NCBI RefSeq assembly: GCF_000276665.1
Contig: NW_004955434.1
Coordinates: 21,720,260 to 21,784,259 of the forward strand
Direction of reading: 5' to 3'
DNA: 64,000 nucleotides
Source of the DNA: Chinchilla lanigera
Taxonomy: Eukaryota > Chordata > Mammalia > Rodentia > Chinchillidae
Position numbers and translations under genes: made by a program. Numbering within the stretch: position 1 is the first letter of the stretch; the number at the start of each line of letters is the position of its first letter. Of the stretch, positions 54,981-64,000 are shown piece by piece. Below the pieces are notes generated by a model. That model ran no database searches. It saw only the letters and a program-made list of their open reading frames with translations, and was not told the DNA's origin.

Positions 54981-56510
54981 TTCTTTTTAAAATTTAATTC
55001 CTGGGGTGATGCTTGTAAATTGCCTATGGTGTGTTGTTTTATTGCTAGTATTTAGAACTCTTAGAGAATGACTACTTCTCCAAGGTATCTTCCAGGTGTA
55101 ACTGATTTCAGGATTTTGAGTCTGTTGCAAGATCCTACCTCTTCAATTTGTTGGGCATGAGAAGCTGCTGCCTGCTTGGCCCAGCTCCTGGTGCTCTGAC
55201 ACAGTGCCACAGTATGATCTGTGATCCTTAGTCAATCTCAGTCTTGGAATACCAGGAAGAACAGCTGGTTAGAACAATTATGTCACTCTTGGCTAAACTG
55301 ACACCATGAGCAATAACAATAGCATCAAACACAGTTTAGAAAACGACAAACTGAGGTGACCACTAATTTGCCACCTTTAACCATATGAACTAGATTTGTG
55401 GTTATATAACAAAATCTAAAACAAACCAGAAAATTGTATTCCATATAGAAGTCCTTAATATGTCAATTTTGCCCTCAGGGGTTAAAATTTAAAATGAGTT
55501 AGGGAGAAAATAGCAAAGTGGAAGAGAAAGAGATTAGAAGTAAGGCTGCAAGACAAAGGGGATTGTGACAACTTTGGGAAACTGGCACAGAAGACTGGAG
55601 GGAAAGAGAGAAGGAATAAATAAAAGGAAGAACTGAACAGAACAACAACCACAAAGAGGCTGGAAACCACACTCACACTCACATAAAAACAAGATCAGAC
55701 AATGGAGAGGGGCTGGGATTTAGCTCAATGGCACAGCGCCTGCCTGGCAAGTGCAAGGTCATGAGTTTGATTCCTGGTACCTGGAGAAAAATGAAAAACA
55801 AAACAAAGCAAAACAACAAACAATGAAGAAAAAAAAAAAAAACCAGAAAACAAAAACCAAAACCACAACAACAAACAAATGAGAGGAAAAAAAAGAAAAA
55901 AGTTCACTTCCAGGTTTGTCTCTGCTGTCACTGGTAGACAGTGTGTGGAGAGTCCCGATCTGCGCCGGTCCGCCCCAGTGAGCCTGCAGGGTAGTGGGTA
56001 GTCTCAGCAAGCCTGCACCTTCTGGCCGATACCAGGCTCATTTGGCCTGCAGCCACCAGTGCACTTGCCAAGGGCCTGAGCCCAGCTGGGAGCCCCTAGG
56101 GGGGCCTGGCAGCCACTGTGATTTCTAAACTGGGCCAGCCCCTCTCCAAGATGGCTCCCAGCCAACCACTCTCTCGCACAGGGCTACTGAGCCCTCAGCA
56201 CTCACTGCCAGCTAGTGCAGTCCTTCATGCCCGCTGCTCCCCTCCACTGCTGGATCTCCCAGTGGAGGCCTCTGGGGTCAGCAACAGTCACTGTGTGTCT
56301 GCAGACTGAATTGCTCCTCTTGTGCAGTGAGGCCCGTCTCCATGGCTCAGTTCACGCTTCAGATCCTTCCTAGGGCCAGCGGACCCACCTCCCTCCCTCG
56401 TCTTCCTCCCCTTGCTGTACTCCAGCATCTGGATGGTGACTCTCAGAGAGGCTGTATCTGCTGCTCACCACTCCGCCATCGACGCTCTCCTCGGGAAGGA
56501 CATCTTCTTT
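54980..56510 (-). mobile_element. Probable 5' UTR of the antisense LINE-1
   Basis: Lies immediately upstream of ORF1 in L1 orientation. The GC-richer block 55920-56500 contains a CCAAGATGGCTCCCAGC stretch and resembles an L1 5' UTR in composition. An ID SINE is inserted at 55708-55860. Family-level confirmation needs a repeat library. Confidence 0.45.
55708..55862 (+). mobile_element. ID SINE
   Basis: GGGGCTGGGATTTAGCTCAA, GTTTGATTCCTGGTACC, long A/C-rich tail. Confidence 0.9.
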
Positions 56511-56519
56511 GTGCCATGA

Positions 56520-56905
56520 TGGGAATATAGCCCTCACCCCTGAGACTAGTAACCTGAGCTTTAAAAGAATCCGAATAAACGAACTCTTCGGGTAACTCTT
56601 ACTTTCCACTAGCTGCTACCTCCTCCTTCTGCTCCCACACATCTCTCAGTAACATCCCTAAAAATGCACTAACCTCGTCCAGAGCACACCTATCTTTTCA
56701 TTCCCTCATAAAGGTATTGTTCTTACTTTTACGAGTATAAAGGTACCATGGTTTGGTTATTTCTTCACACTTCACTGTCTCGTGAAAAGCACCATAGACA
56801 CATATGAAATTAATAAACTTATGCTTCACTCTTGTCAGTCAACTCTTGTATTAATTGGGTTCCTAGATTCAGCCTAGGAGCTCACATAATAACTAAGGGG
56901 GCTGG
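56520..56905 (+). repeat. LTR-like sequence
   Basis: TTAATAAACTTATGCTTCAC (polyadenylation-type hexamer), then CTTGTATTAATTGGGTTCCT and AGATTCAGCCTAGG resemble the R-U5 part of a class I ERV LTR. Boundaries and the partner LTR are not found. Confidence 0.35.
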
Positions 56906-57289
56906 AGCAGATCTCTCTCCTCCCAGTGGAGGACTCTGCTTTTGAACAGGAATCATTACTAATGATAGACTATCCCATGGAGGCTAAAATCCATAGTTCC
57001 CTTAGCAAGACTTGGGGGAGAAGGATGAATTACTTCCAGTGAAAGTCCTATTTCACTGGCATTAAAACTCACATCGTTTTGCGCTGTAACTTCCAGAATA
57101 CTGATATATTCTACAACAGATGGAGTTTTACAAGCACAGTTGGCCAGGCGGTGGTTGTGATGTTCTTTTGCTGCTTGCACAAGCACAAACCCAGGGGTAA
57201 TTCTCGGTGGTTGGTTCAGCTTCTGTAACCTCCATCTTTCACGAATTTATAGACGGCCACCTGGAAAAGAAACATGCTGCCTGTTGATG

Positions 57290-58075
57290 AAAAACACTCT
57301 GTTGACTGTACAGAAAGGAAACACTAACAGTGAAGAGAAAACCTACAGAATGGGAAAAGAATTTGCCAGCTGTCCCTCAGACAAAGGACTAATATCTAGA
57401 ATATATAAAGAACTGAAAAAATTCAGACCCCCCCCTCAGTTAAAGACCCAATTAAAATGGGCATCTGAAATGAACAGACACTTCAGATGAAGAAATACAA
57501 ATGGCCAATAAATACATGAAAAAAATATTCAACATCACTGGAACTTGAGAAATGCAAATTAAAACAACACAGATTTCACCTTGCTCCAGAAAGAATGGCT
57601 GTCATCAATAAATCAATAACAAATGCTGGAGAGGCTGTAGGGAGAAAGGAACGCTTCTCCACTGTTGGTGAGACTGTAAACTGATAGAACCACTATGGAA
57701 ATCAGTACAGAGATTCCTCAAAAACCAAAAGTAGAGATTCTATTTGACCCAACTCTTCTCCTTCTATGTATCTTCCCAAAAGAGTTCAAGACATCATACC
57801 ACATCATATGCACACCCATGTGTATAGCAGTGCAATGCATAATAGCTAAATCTTGGAAACAGCGTATAAGTTCATCAATAGATGAATGGATAAAAAATGT
57901 GTTTATACACCATGGAGTAATACTCATAAAAAAGGATAAATGAATCATTTGTAGGAAAATAGATGCACATTGAGACCATAATATTAAGTGAAGTCAGACA
58001 AGTAAGATTAAGTATTGTATGGTTTGTTATATGAAAAACAATATATATATTTATATGAAGTATGAAATAAAAGAC
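57290..58075 (+). mobile_element. LINE-1 3' part, sense
   Basis: Sense L1 ORF2 C-terminal region and 3' end: ATTTGCCAGCTGTCCCTCAG, then the cross-hybridising 3' stretch with FDPTLLLLCIFPKEFKTSYH in translation (57695-57943). 5'-truncated. Orientation is opposite to the 50-55 kb copy. Confidence 0.8.
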
Positions 58076-58277
58076 AGGTAACAGGAAAAAAGAAAAAAAC
58101 AAAACAGGAAAAAAGAGAGAAAAAAGATATTGCAATCCAGTGCGGACAATGTATCTAAAAGTGTACGTTGACTTACAATTGTCTCACATGTTCTATACAC
58201 TCTTTGGCCTATTAGTCTGGTTTTCAATCTGTATATTCGATAGTTAACTTTATAAAGTCTTAAAAATAAATGAATCT

Positions 58278-58380
58278 GGGGCTGGGAATTTAGCTCAGTG
58301 GCACAGCGCCTGCCTGGCAAGCACAAGGTCATGAGTTCAATTCCTGGTACCGGAAAAAAACCAAAAAAAAAAAAAAAAAG
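58278..58380 (+). mobile_element. ID SINE
   Basis: GGGGCTGGGAATTTAGCTCA, GTTCAATTCCTGGTACCGG, A-rich tail. GAATCTG flanks both sides. Confidence 0.92.
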
Positions 58381-58384
58381 AATC

Positions 58385-58950
58385 TGATGCTGGAAAAGTA
58401 AAAGGGAGGCAGAGGACGGGCGGGGAAGAAGGGAACTGAAGGTGCCGTGTCCATCCCCACAGCGAACGTGGCCGCTGCGTACTGCGAAAATGCACTAATC
58501 AGAATCGGAAAACGTATGCAAATAAAAGCAAAGTCATCAAGAAAAAACCAAAACCGAACCAAAGCAAAACCTTTCCACTGACACCTTCAGGTAAGGTCCG
58601 GAAGGTCCCAGCGCCGAAGCTGGAGGAACAGGTGTCGGCAGCTTGCGAGCAAACAGCAGTGGACCACACACTGCTTTTCCAAGATGTGGTAAGGAAGGAC
58701 AGAGGACACTTCTGTGTGAAACAACACAGGCATCAATGACTGTGAACTGAAAAATTATTCAGAAAAATGGAGAATCTGAATGCGAAAAAATTATAGGAAT
58801 CCCTTAACAGATTTATTTTGCTTGCATTTTTCCTTTTGTATGTGCACAAGAATGGTGTATAACAAATGTGTGACTAAAATGCTCTTTGGGTAAATATTTT
58901 AAGATTAGAGTGGGTTAAAGCACTGGAAGCAGTTTAACTGGGAGTAGCTT
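58385..58950. other. Intergenic, unassigned, upstream of CpG island
   Basis: No repeat family or gene seen. Confidence 0.45.
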
Positions 58951-58954
58951 CCCT

Positions 58955-60330
58955 GTGAGCAGCAGCTCTGTGTTTCCGGCCCGCGGTCCCGCGGGGGTCG
59001 CACGGGTGTCGCGCAGGTCCCGGCGCCTGGTCAGCGGACTCCGCGGGCACGGGGAAGGAGAGCCGGCGGCCGTCACCCGATTGCTGCCAGGGCCCCTCGT
59101 GCCGCTGCCCCCCCTGGACGCCCGCCGCTCCCACGCACGAGGACGGAGGGCGGGCGTCGCCCTCGCGGGAAGCAGGCCCGCCAAGCATCTCGGGAGCGGT
59201 GGGCTTTTCGAAACTGCGGCATCACGCAGCCCCGCGCGGCTGCAGCAGGTCCAGGCCCCGGGTGAGCTCACCTCGGGCGGGCCCTCCCCTCCCACGNNNN
59301 NNNNNNNNNNNNNNNNNNNNNNNNNNNNNNNNNNNNNNNNNNNNNNNNNNNNNNNNNNNNNNNNNNNNNNNNNNNNNNNNNNNNNNNNNNNNNNNNNNNN
59401 NNNNNNNNNNNNNNNNNNNNNNNNNNNNNNNNNNNNNNNNNNNNNNNNNNNNNNNNNNNNNNNNNNNNNNNNNNNNNNNNNNNNNNNNNNNNNNNNNNNN
59501 NNNNNNNNNNNNNNNNNNNNNNNNNNNNNNNNNNNNNNNNNNNNNNNNNNNNNNNNNNNNNNNNNNNNNNNNNNNNNNNNNNNNNNNNNNNNNNNNNNNN
59601 NNNNNNNNNNNNNNNNNNNNNNNNNNNNNNNNNNNNNNNNNNNNNNNNNNNNNNNNNNNNNNNNNNNNNNNNNNNNNNNNNNNNNNNNNNNNNNNNNNNN
59701 NNNNNNNNNNNNNNNNNNNNNNNNNNNNNNNNNNNNNNNNNNNNNNNNNNNNNNNNNNNNNNNNNNNNNNNNNNNNNNNNNNNNNNNNNNNNNNNNNNNN
59801 NNNNNNNNNNNNNNNNNNNNNNNNNNNNNNNNNNNNNNNNNNNNNNNNNNNNNNNNNNNNNNNNNNNNNNNNNNNNNNNNNNNNNNNNNNNNNNNNNNNN
59901 NNNNNNNNNNNNNNNNNNNNNNNNNNNNNNNNNNNNNNNNNNNNNNNNNNNNNNNNNNNNNNNNNNNNNNNNNNNNGGCGGGAGGCCCGCGTGAGACCCG
60001 CGACACCCGCGGCGCCCGGGCGTGCCGGGCCGTCCCGCCTGTCATTTCCTCCCGACGGCGCTATTGTCCTGTTTGGTTCCCGCCGCCCCGAGCGTGTCCC
60101 GCGCCGGCCCCTTCCCGCAGCGGGGTCGTGGGCGCCGAGGATCCGCGGGACGGCCGCCGTCCTCCCCGGGGTGTCGGTGGCCGCACGCGCTCGGGCCGCA
60201 CTGTGCGTTTTTGTCCCCAGTACCTGTCCTGGAGCGGTGGGACGGGGGAAGCCCCAGCGGCGCCCTGGGGACTCCCCCCAGACTGGCGTGCCCCGCTGCA
60301 GGAGTGTGGTCGCCGTTTGTGGCCAGAGTC
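58955..60330 (+). promoter_or_regulatory. CpG island, probable ACER2 promoter and exon 1 region
   Basis: Extremely CpG-dense sequence on both sides of the 680-base gap, about 33 kb from the RPS6 start. In human the next gene after DENND4C and RPS6 is ACER2 (alkaline ceramidase 2, Golgi), on the same strand as DENND4C and with its start about 29 kb from that of RPS6. I could not find ACER2 first-exon coding sequence in the visible bases, so the exon is presumably in the gap. The open frames here are compositional and run through N. The CpG island is seen; the gene assignment is inference from synteny. Confidence 0.6.
59297..59976. other. Assembly gap (680 N) in CpG island
   Basis: Unsequenced, flanked on both sides by very CpG-rich DNA. 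By synteny it probably hides ACER2 exon 1. Confidence 0.99.
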
Positions 60331-60749
60331 GGGTTCATTTCTACAAGTTCTTTTCTCTTGTGTTTACTGTCCGGGCTTGCTCAGCCCCAAGTTCAACTGC
60401 CTCAAGCCTGTGCTCCTTCCTGTCCGTAAGCCTGGGGAGGGGAGAGGTCCGGGGGAGGGAATGCATGAGTTTTCCGGAGGTCCTCTGATGCGGGCAGGCA
60501 GAAATTTCCCCCTCTGCGGAATCCTCGGGTCTTGGTCTTCGTGGGAGGGTCGGTGCTCCTGGGAGAGGGGGGCCTTTGCTTTACGCTGTGCCCATGCAGG
60601 GACCGATGTAAGACTGCACGATCATTTCTGTGGCTTATCTCTTCGTTTTCCAAACACACAAAACAGGAAGTCCTGGTTTGAGTCATTGTGAATTTGGGTT
60701 GTTGTTTAAGATTTCCCCCCTTAGATTGGCTCCACTGTCTTCTTTTACT

Positions 60750-60865
60750 AATTACTTTGAGGTGGGGTCTTGTAAAGTTTCCAGGGCAGGACTCCAACTT
60801 GCAGTCCCCCTGCCGCAGCTTCCCAGAGCGCTGGGATTACAGGTGTGCCCAGGCCTGGCACAACT
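60750..60865 (-). mobile_element. B1 SINE, diverged
   Basis: TTTGAGGTGGGGTCTTGTAA to GGGATTACAGGTGTGCCC and AGGCCTGGC. Confidence 0.7.
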
Positions 60866-61215
60866 AGGCTCTTGAGGAGGGGCTGTCAGGCCCACATTCG
60901 CCCTGTCAGTGCCAGGATGCGTGACTGCCCTCCCCATCAGCACCGCTCCTTTGTGACCCGCTGTCTGCGGAGCAGACTGTACCTGATTCCTGCCTAAGCG
61001 CTTACTGCTGCGCGGCTTTCACAGGACCAGATGTGGACACAGTTGTCTGGGTGGTGAGGGCCACATGCCGGGGGATACGCTCCTGAGGTGTTAGAGTACG
61101 CGGCTCGGGCTTGGTGTACTGTGTGGGTGAAGTGGGGCTTTTAGGAAGGGTTCTAAGGGGGTGAGCACAGTTGTCCTAGGGTTTTACTTGAGACTTTCCT
61201 TATCTTAAAGCTGTG
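60866..61215. other. Probable ACER2 intron 1, unassigned
   Basis: No element recognised. The assignment to an intron follows only from the inferred ACER2 start. Confidence 0.4.
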
Positions 61216-61217
61216 AG

Positions 61218-61345
61218 TGAGCCTGGTGTGGTGGCTCAGGCCTGTGACCCAGCACTTGGGAGACTGAGGCAGGAGATTGCCGCGAGTTTGAGGCCAGCCT
61301 GGGCTGCACAGTGAGACCCTGTCTCAACGTTGCCCACCTCCAAAA
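61218..61345 (+). mobile_element. B1 SINE
   Basis: GAGCCTGGTGTGGTGGCTCA to GACCCTGTCTCAAC. Confidence 0.85.
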
Positions 61346-62054
61346 ACCCCCCAAACTGAAAGTGCCACCTTCCGGGAACGCTTGTGAGTCCTACGCAGAC
61401 CCAGTCGGTGATGCAGAGGTGGAGCCGAGAACGGAGGGTGAAGGGTGGGTGCAGGGAGGACCTGCAGGGTGCTCAGCCAGGCTGGCGTCCGTAGCTGCTG
61501 GTCCACCTGTTGGTGCGAGAGTTTCCAGCCTGTGGCTTTGTCTGGGAAAACGCACATTCAGATGCGGCAGGCTGAGACCGCAGTGTGTTCTTCAGATTTC
61601 CTTGGAGCCGATGTTAGGGAGGAATCCACAGAATGAGGAACTTTTAAAGGAAATAATTCACACATTTTGAAATTGTGGTTTCCTTTTAATTAAAAAAAAA
61701 TCTGTCTCTAGGCATTAAACAAAGTAATTCCCCAGAGGGAAATCCAAAGATAAACCTTAAAAACACACCTTATCCGAGCTATTCCACAGCTTTAGTGGTC
61801 CCTGCAGCTTTGAAGGAAGTTCATTTCTCAGTAGGGACGGAGCCTATTTGCTTTTCCATATTTCTTTTGTTATTTTTCCCTCTTTTTGTCTGAAGGAGCA
61901 TCCCCCTTTCATCTGGGTTTTTCCTCTCCATGACTAGGGTCTTTGGAAGGGACTGCAGAGGCCAGCAGGCCTTGCTTGGTTAGACGGGCCTTGCGTAAAA
62001 AATAATGTGACTTCAGGGCTATTTGGGAGTATGTGTCCACATAGTGCTCCTAAA
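61346..62054. other. Probable ACER2 intron 1, unassigned
   Basis: No element recognised; no exon supported. Confidence 0.4.
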
Positions 62055-62066
62055 TGGTGCTTCTGA

Positions 62067-62318
62067 GCCAGGCATGGTGGTGCACGCCTGTGATCCCAGC
62101 ACTCGGGAGGCTGAGGCAGGAGGAATAAATATAAGCTTCTCATTCAAAAAGCCAATAATAGCTGGGCGTGGTGGTGTACTCCTGTGATCCTAGCACTTGG
62201 GAGGCTGAGGCAGGAGGATTGTTGCGAGTTCCAGACCAGCCTGGGCTACAAAGTGAGCTCAAGACGAGCCTAAATTGCGTAGGGAGACCCTGTCTCAAAG
62301 AGACAAAAAAAAAAAAAA
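62067..62318 (+). mobile_element. Partial B1 + spacer + full B1 within one target-site duplication
   Basis: The B1 5' half (62067-62124), about 36 bp of AT-rich spacer, then a full B1 (62161-62318), all between GGTGCTTCTGA at 62056-62066 and 62319-62329. Confidence 0.8.
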
Positions 62319-62434
62319 GGTGCTTCTGATCTGTGCATTTAAAATAATGTTGAAGTATTATAATTTTACTGCAGTTGTGATAGATGACTTCAACCTTTGC
62401 AAACAGTATGTAAATACTTTTAAAAGTGATCAAT

Positions 62435-62640
62435 GTGGCTGGATATGGTAGGACATGTCTATAACTCCAGCTACTTAGAGGCTGAGGCAGGAAGCTCACA
62501 AGTTTGAAACCAGCCTGGGTAGCATAGTGAGACTGTCTTTAAAAAGGGGGTTGGGGTGGGACTGGAGATGTAGCTCAGTGGTGGAGCACTTGCCTGGCAT
62601 GCGTGGGGCCTGGGTTCAATCCCCACTATGGCAGTAGAAG
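62435..62640 (+). mobile_element. B1+ID composite (B1-dID-like)
   Basis: GGCTGGATATGGTAGGACAT, CAGCCTGGGTAGCATAGTGA, then GGGACTGGAGATGTAGCTCA and GGTTCAATCCCCACTATGGC. Confidence 0.8.
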
Positions 62641-63445
62641 GGCGGGGCTGGTGTGTGTTGTGCTCCTGGTGGTACTGTGAAGTGACAGAGCCCTGCAGAG
62701 GACAGCGAGGCAGTCGGTAGTTGCACTTAACTAAACAAGGGGAGTTGAAAGGATTTGAGGCAGTCAAGATACACTGGGGTAGAAGTTAAGATGCAGGATA
62801 TCTCCCAGCGCTGTAGGCAGCACCGTAAACTGGTGCTCCTTCACCTGGAAACTGGCCAAATAAACTCCTGCTTCCAGCAGCACTTAGAGCAAGCGAGCTG
62901 TCTTCACTAAGATGGAAAGGTTTGCAAGGCATACTGGGAATGGTAATGCTATGTCTCACACATATACGTAATGTATTTATGTGAATACATAGAAAAAGAC
63001 TTAAAGACTGAGCTTAGTGGTTACCTCTGGGAAAGAGCTCTGTAATAATCCTTTCTTCCGCAAGGAGCGCATGTTCATACGTATGCAGAGAGAAAGGTGA
63101 AGTGCCTATGGTGTATCAGTTTCTTTTTTTTCTCCTTTCCCTTTTCCATCGCCTTTTCTTCCCTCTGCTTCTATATTTAACAAAAAGAAGCCAAATTTAA
63201 ACCACACAATGGGCCGTGTGTGTACAGTCTGTGATACAGTTCACCATTTGTAGATACCTTCTGAGGCGGTAAGCCGGGTTCAGAACGTGGTTGGTGCACT
63301 GGGGCTGAAAGTCAGTTTGGTGTAGTGGAAGGAACTTGCTGGCAGTGCTGGGTGACTGGGTGTCTCTGACCTTGGTCAACCCTGGACCCTAAATTATATC
63401 CCCTTGCAAAACAAGGGCTGGTTTTGGTGATTTCTCTTTCTCTCT
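62641..63445. other. Probable ACER2 intron 1, unassigned
   Basis: Nothing recognised except a pyrimidine-rich run near 63120-63175. Confidence 0.4.
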
Positions 63446-63449
63446 CTGC

Positions 63450-63642
63450 CTGTCTCTTTTAGTACCAGGGATTGAATTTAGGACCTTTGCACTGAGCTAC
63501 CTCTCTAGCCCTGTTTCAGATTGTTTGAGCCAGGGTCTCACTAAATCACTGAGTTACTCAGGTTGGGCTTGAACTTGTGACCTTCCTGCCTCAGTCCCCT
63601 GAACGCTGGGATTATAGGTATGCACCACCGTGCCTGGCTGAA
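63450..63642 (-). mobile_element. B1+ID composite (B1-dID-like)
   Basis: AGTACCAGGGATTGAATTTA, GAGCTACCTCTCTAGCCC, then GAGCCAGGGTCTCACTAAAT to CACCGTGCCTGGC. Confidence 0.8.
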
Positions 63643-64000
63643 TCCCCTTCATTTTAACCCTTAAAGATCTCTGATTCTTTATGTGGTTGCATTGAAAATA
63701 AAGGCTGTGCTCAGGACGATGAAAAGAAACACCTGTTCACAGTGCTTACACCCTGGTCCTGACCCCTCCTGACCTGCGTGGGCAGATGCAGACTGGCTCT
63801 GTTTCAGGACTGAAGACCACTTGGGACATCTCAAACAGTTCATCAGTTCTCCCACCCGTAGTCACCAGTGGGTAGCGCATGGGGTCCCCGTGAGAAGACA
63901 AGGGTCCGCAGCAGAGTGGGCCACGTGGGGAAGGCCCCTTCCTGCAGGGTCACGCGGCCCGCCGGGGTTTCACCCTGGCTTTTAGTCAAAGGCGGCAACT

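Noticed and set aside
58915..60691. Long open frames (up to 578 codons) through the 59.3-60.0 kb gap
   Set aside because: N-filled, and biased by CpG-island composition. No recognisable domain in the visible residues; ACER2 exon 1 residues not found.

Overview
The window is mammalian nuclear DNA from a non-murid rodent. Coding sequence sits in short exons with GT-AG introns, and most of the rest is interspersed repeats. The two young SINE families are 7SL-derived B1 elements and tRNA-Ala-derived ID elements; older B1+ID composites (B1-dID type) are also frequent. I see no Alu dimers and no murid B2. A castorimorph or squirrel-related rodent fits, but the species cannot be fixed from this window.

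Layout. (1) 1-19907 (+): the last ten coding exons of DENND4C, 519 codons plus stop, open and in phase across every junction. They encode the C-terminal part of a DENN-domain Rab exchange factor. (2) 19908 to about 23790: DENND4C 3' UTR and a convergent intergenic interval that contains a local duplication and a Z-DNA-prone tract. (3) 23790-26409 (-): RPS6, encoding ribosomal protein eS6, tail-to-tail with DENND4C. Exon 1 (5'TOP leader, ATG-AAG), part of exon 4, exon 5 and exon 6 are visible. The rest of the coding sequence falls in an 810-base N gap. Its CpG-island promoter carries ETS sites and a TCTCGCGAGA element. (4) 26.5-58.9 kb: intergenic sequence with no host gene that I can support. 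It is a layered deposit of LINE-1 in both orientations, SINEs, LTR-like repeats and DNA-transposon remnants, plus one ERV gag-pro fragment that looks like an L1-made retrocopy. (5) 58.9-60.4 kb: a second CpG island split by a 680-base gap. By synteny with human 9p22 (DENND4C, RPS6, ACER2) it is probably the ACER2 promoter and first exon, with the exon itself unseen. (6) 60.4-64 kb: probably ACER2 intron 1, with SINEs only.

The genes are physical neighbours and not a pathway: a Rab10 exchange factor, a 40S ribosomal protein and (inferred) an alkaline ceramidase. The most unusual items are the ERV retrocopy with a 3' tandem array at about 43.96-45.03 kb, a 180-bp local sequence copied about 1 kb away between 13-bp direct repeats (48.3 and 49.35 kb), a duplication downstream of DENND4C (21.2 and 22.8 kb), and an inverted pair of an unassigned repeat (43.2 and 47.7 kb). 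Repeat boundaries were placed by eye and are approximate unless a target-site duplication is quoted.
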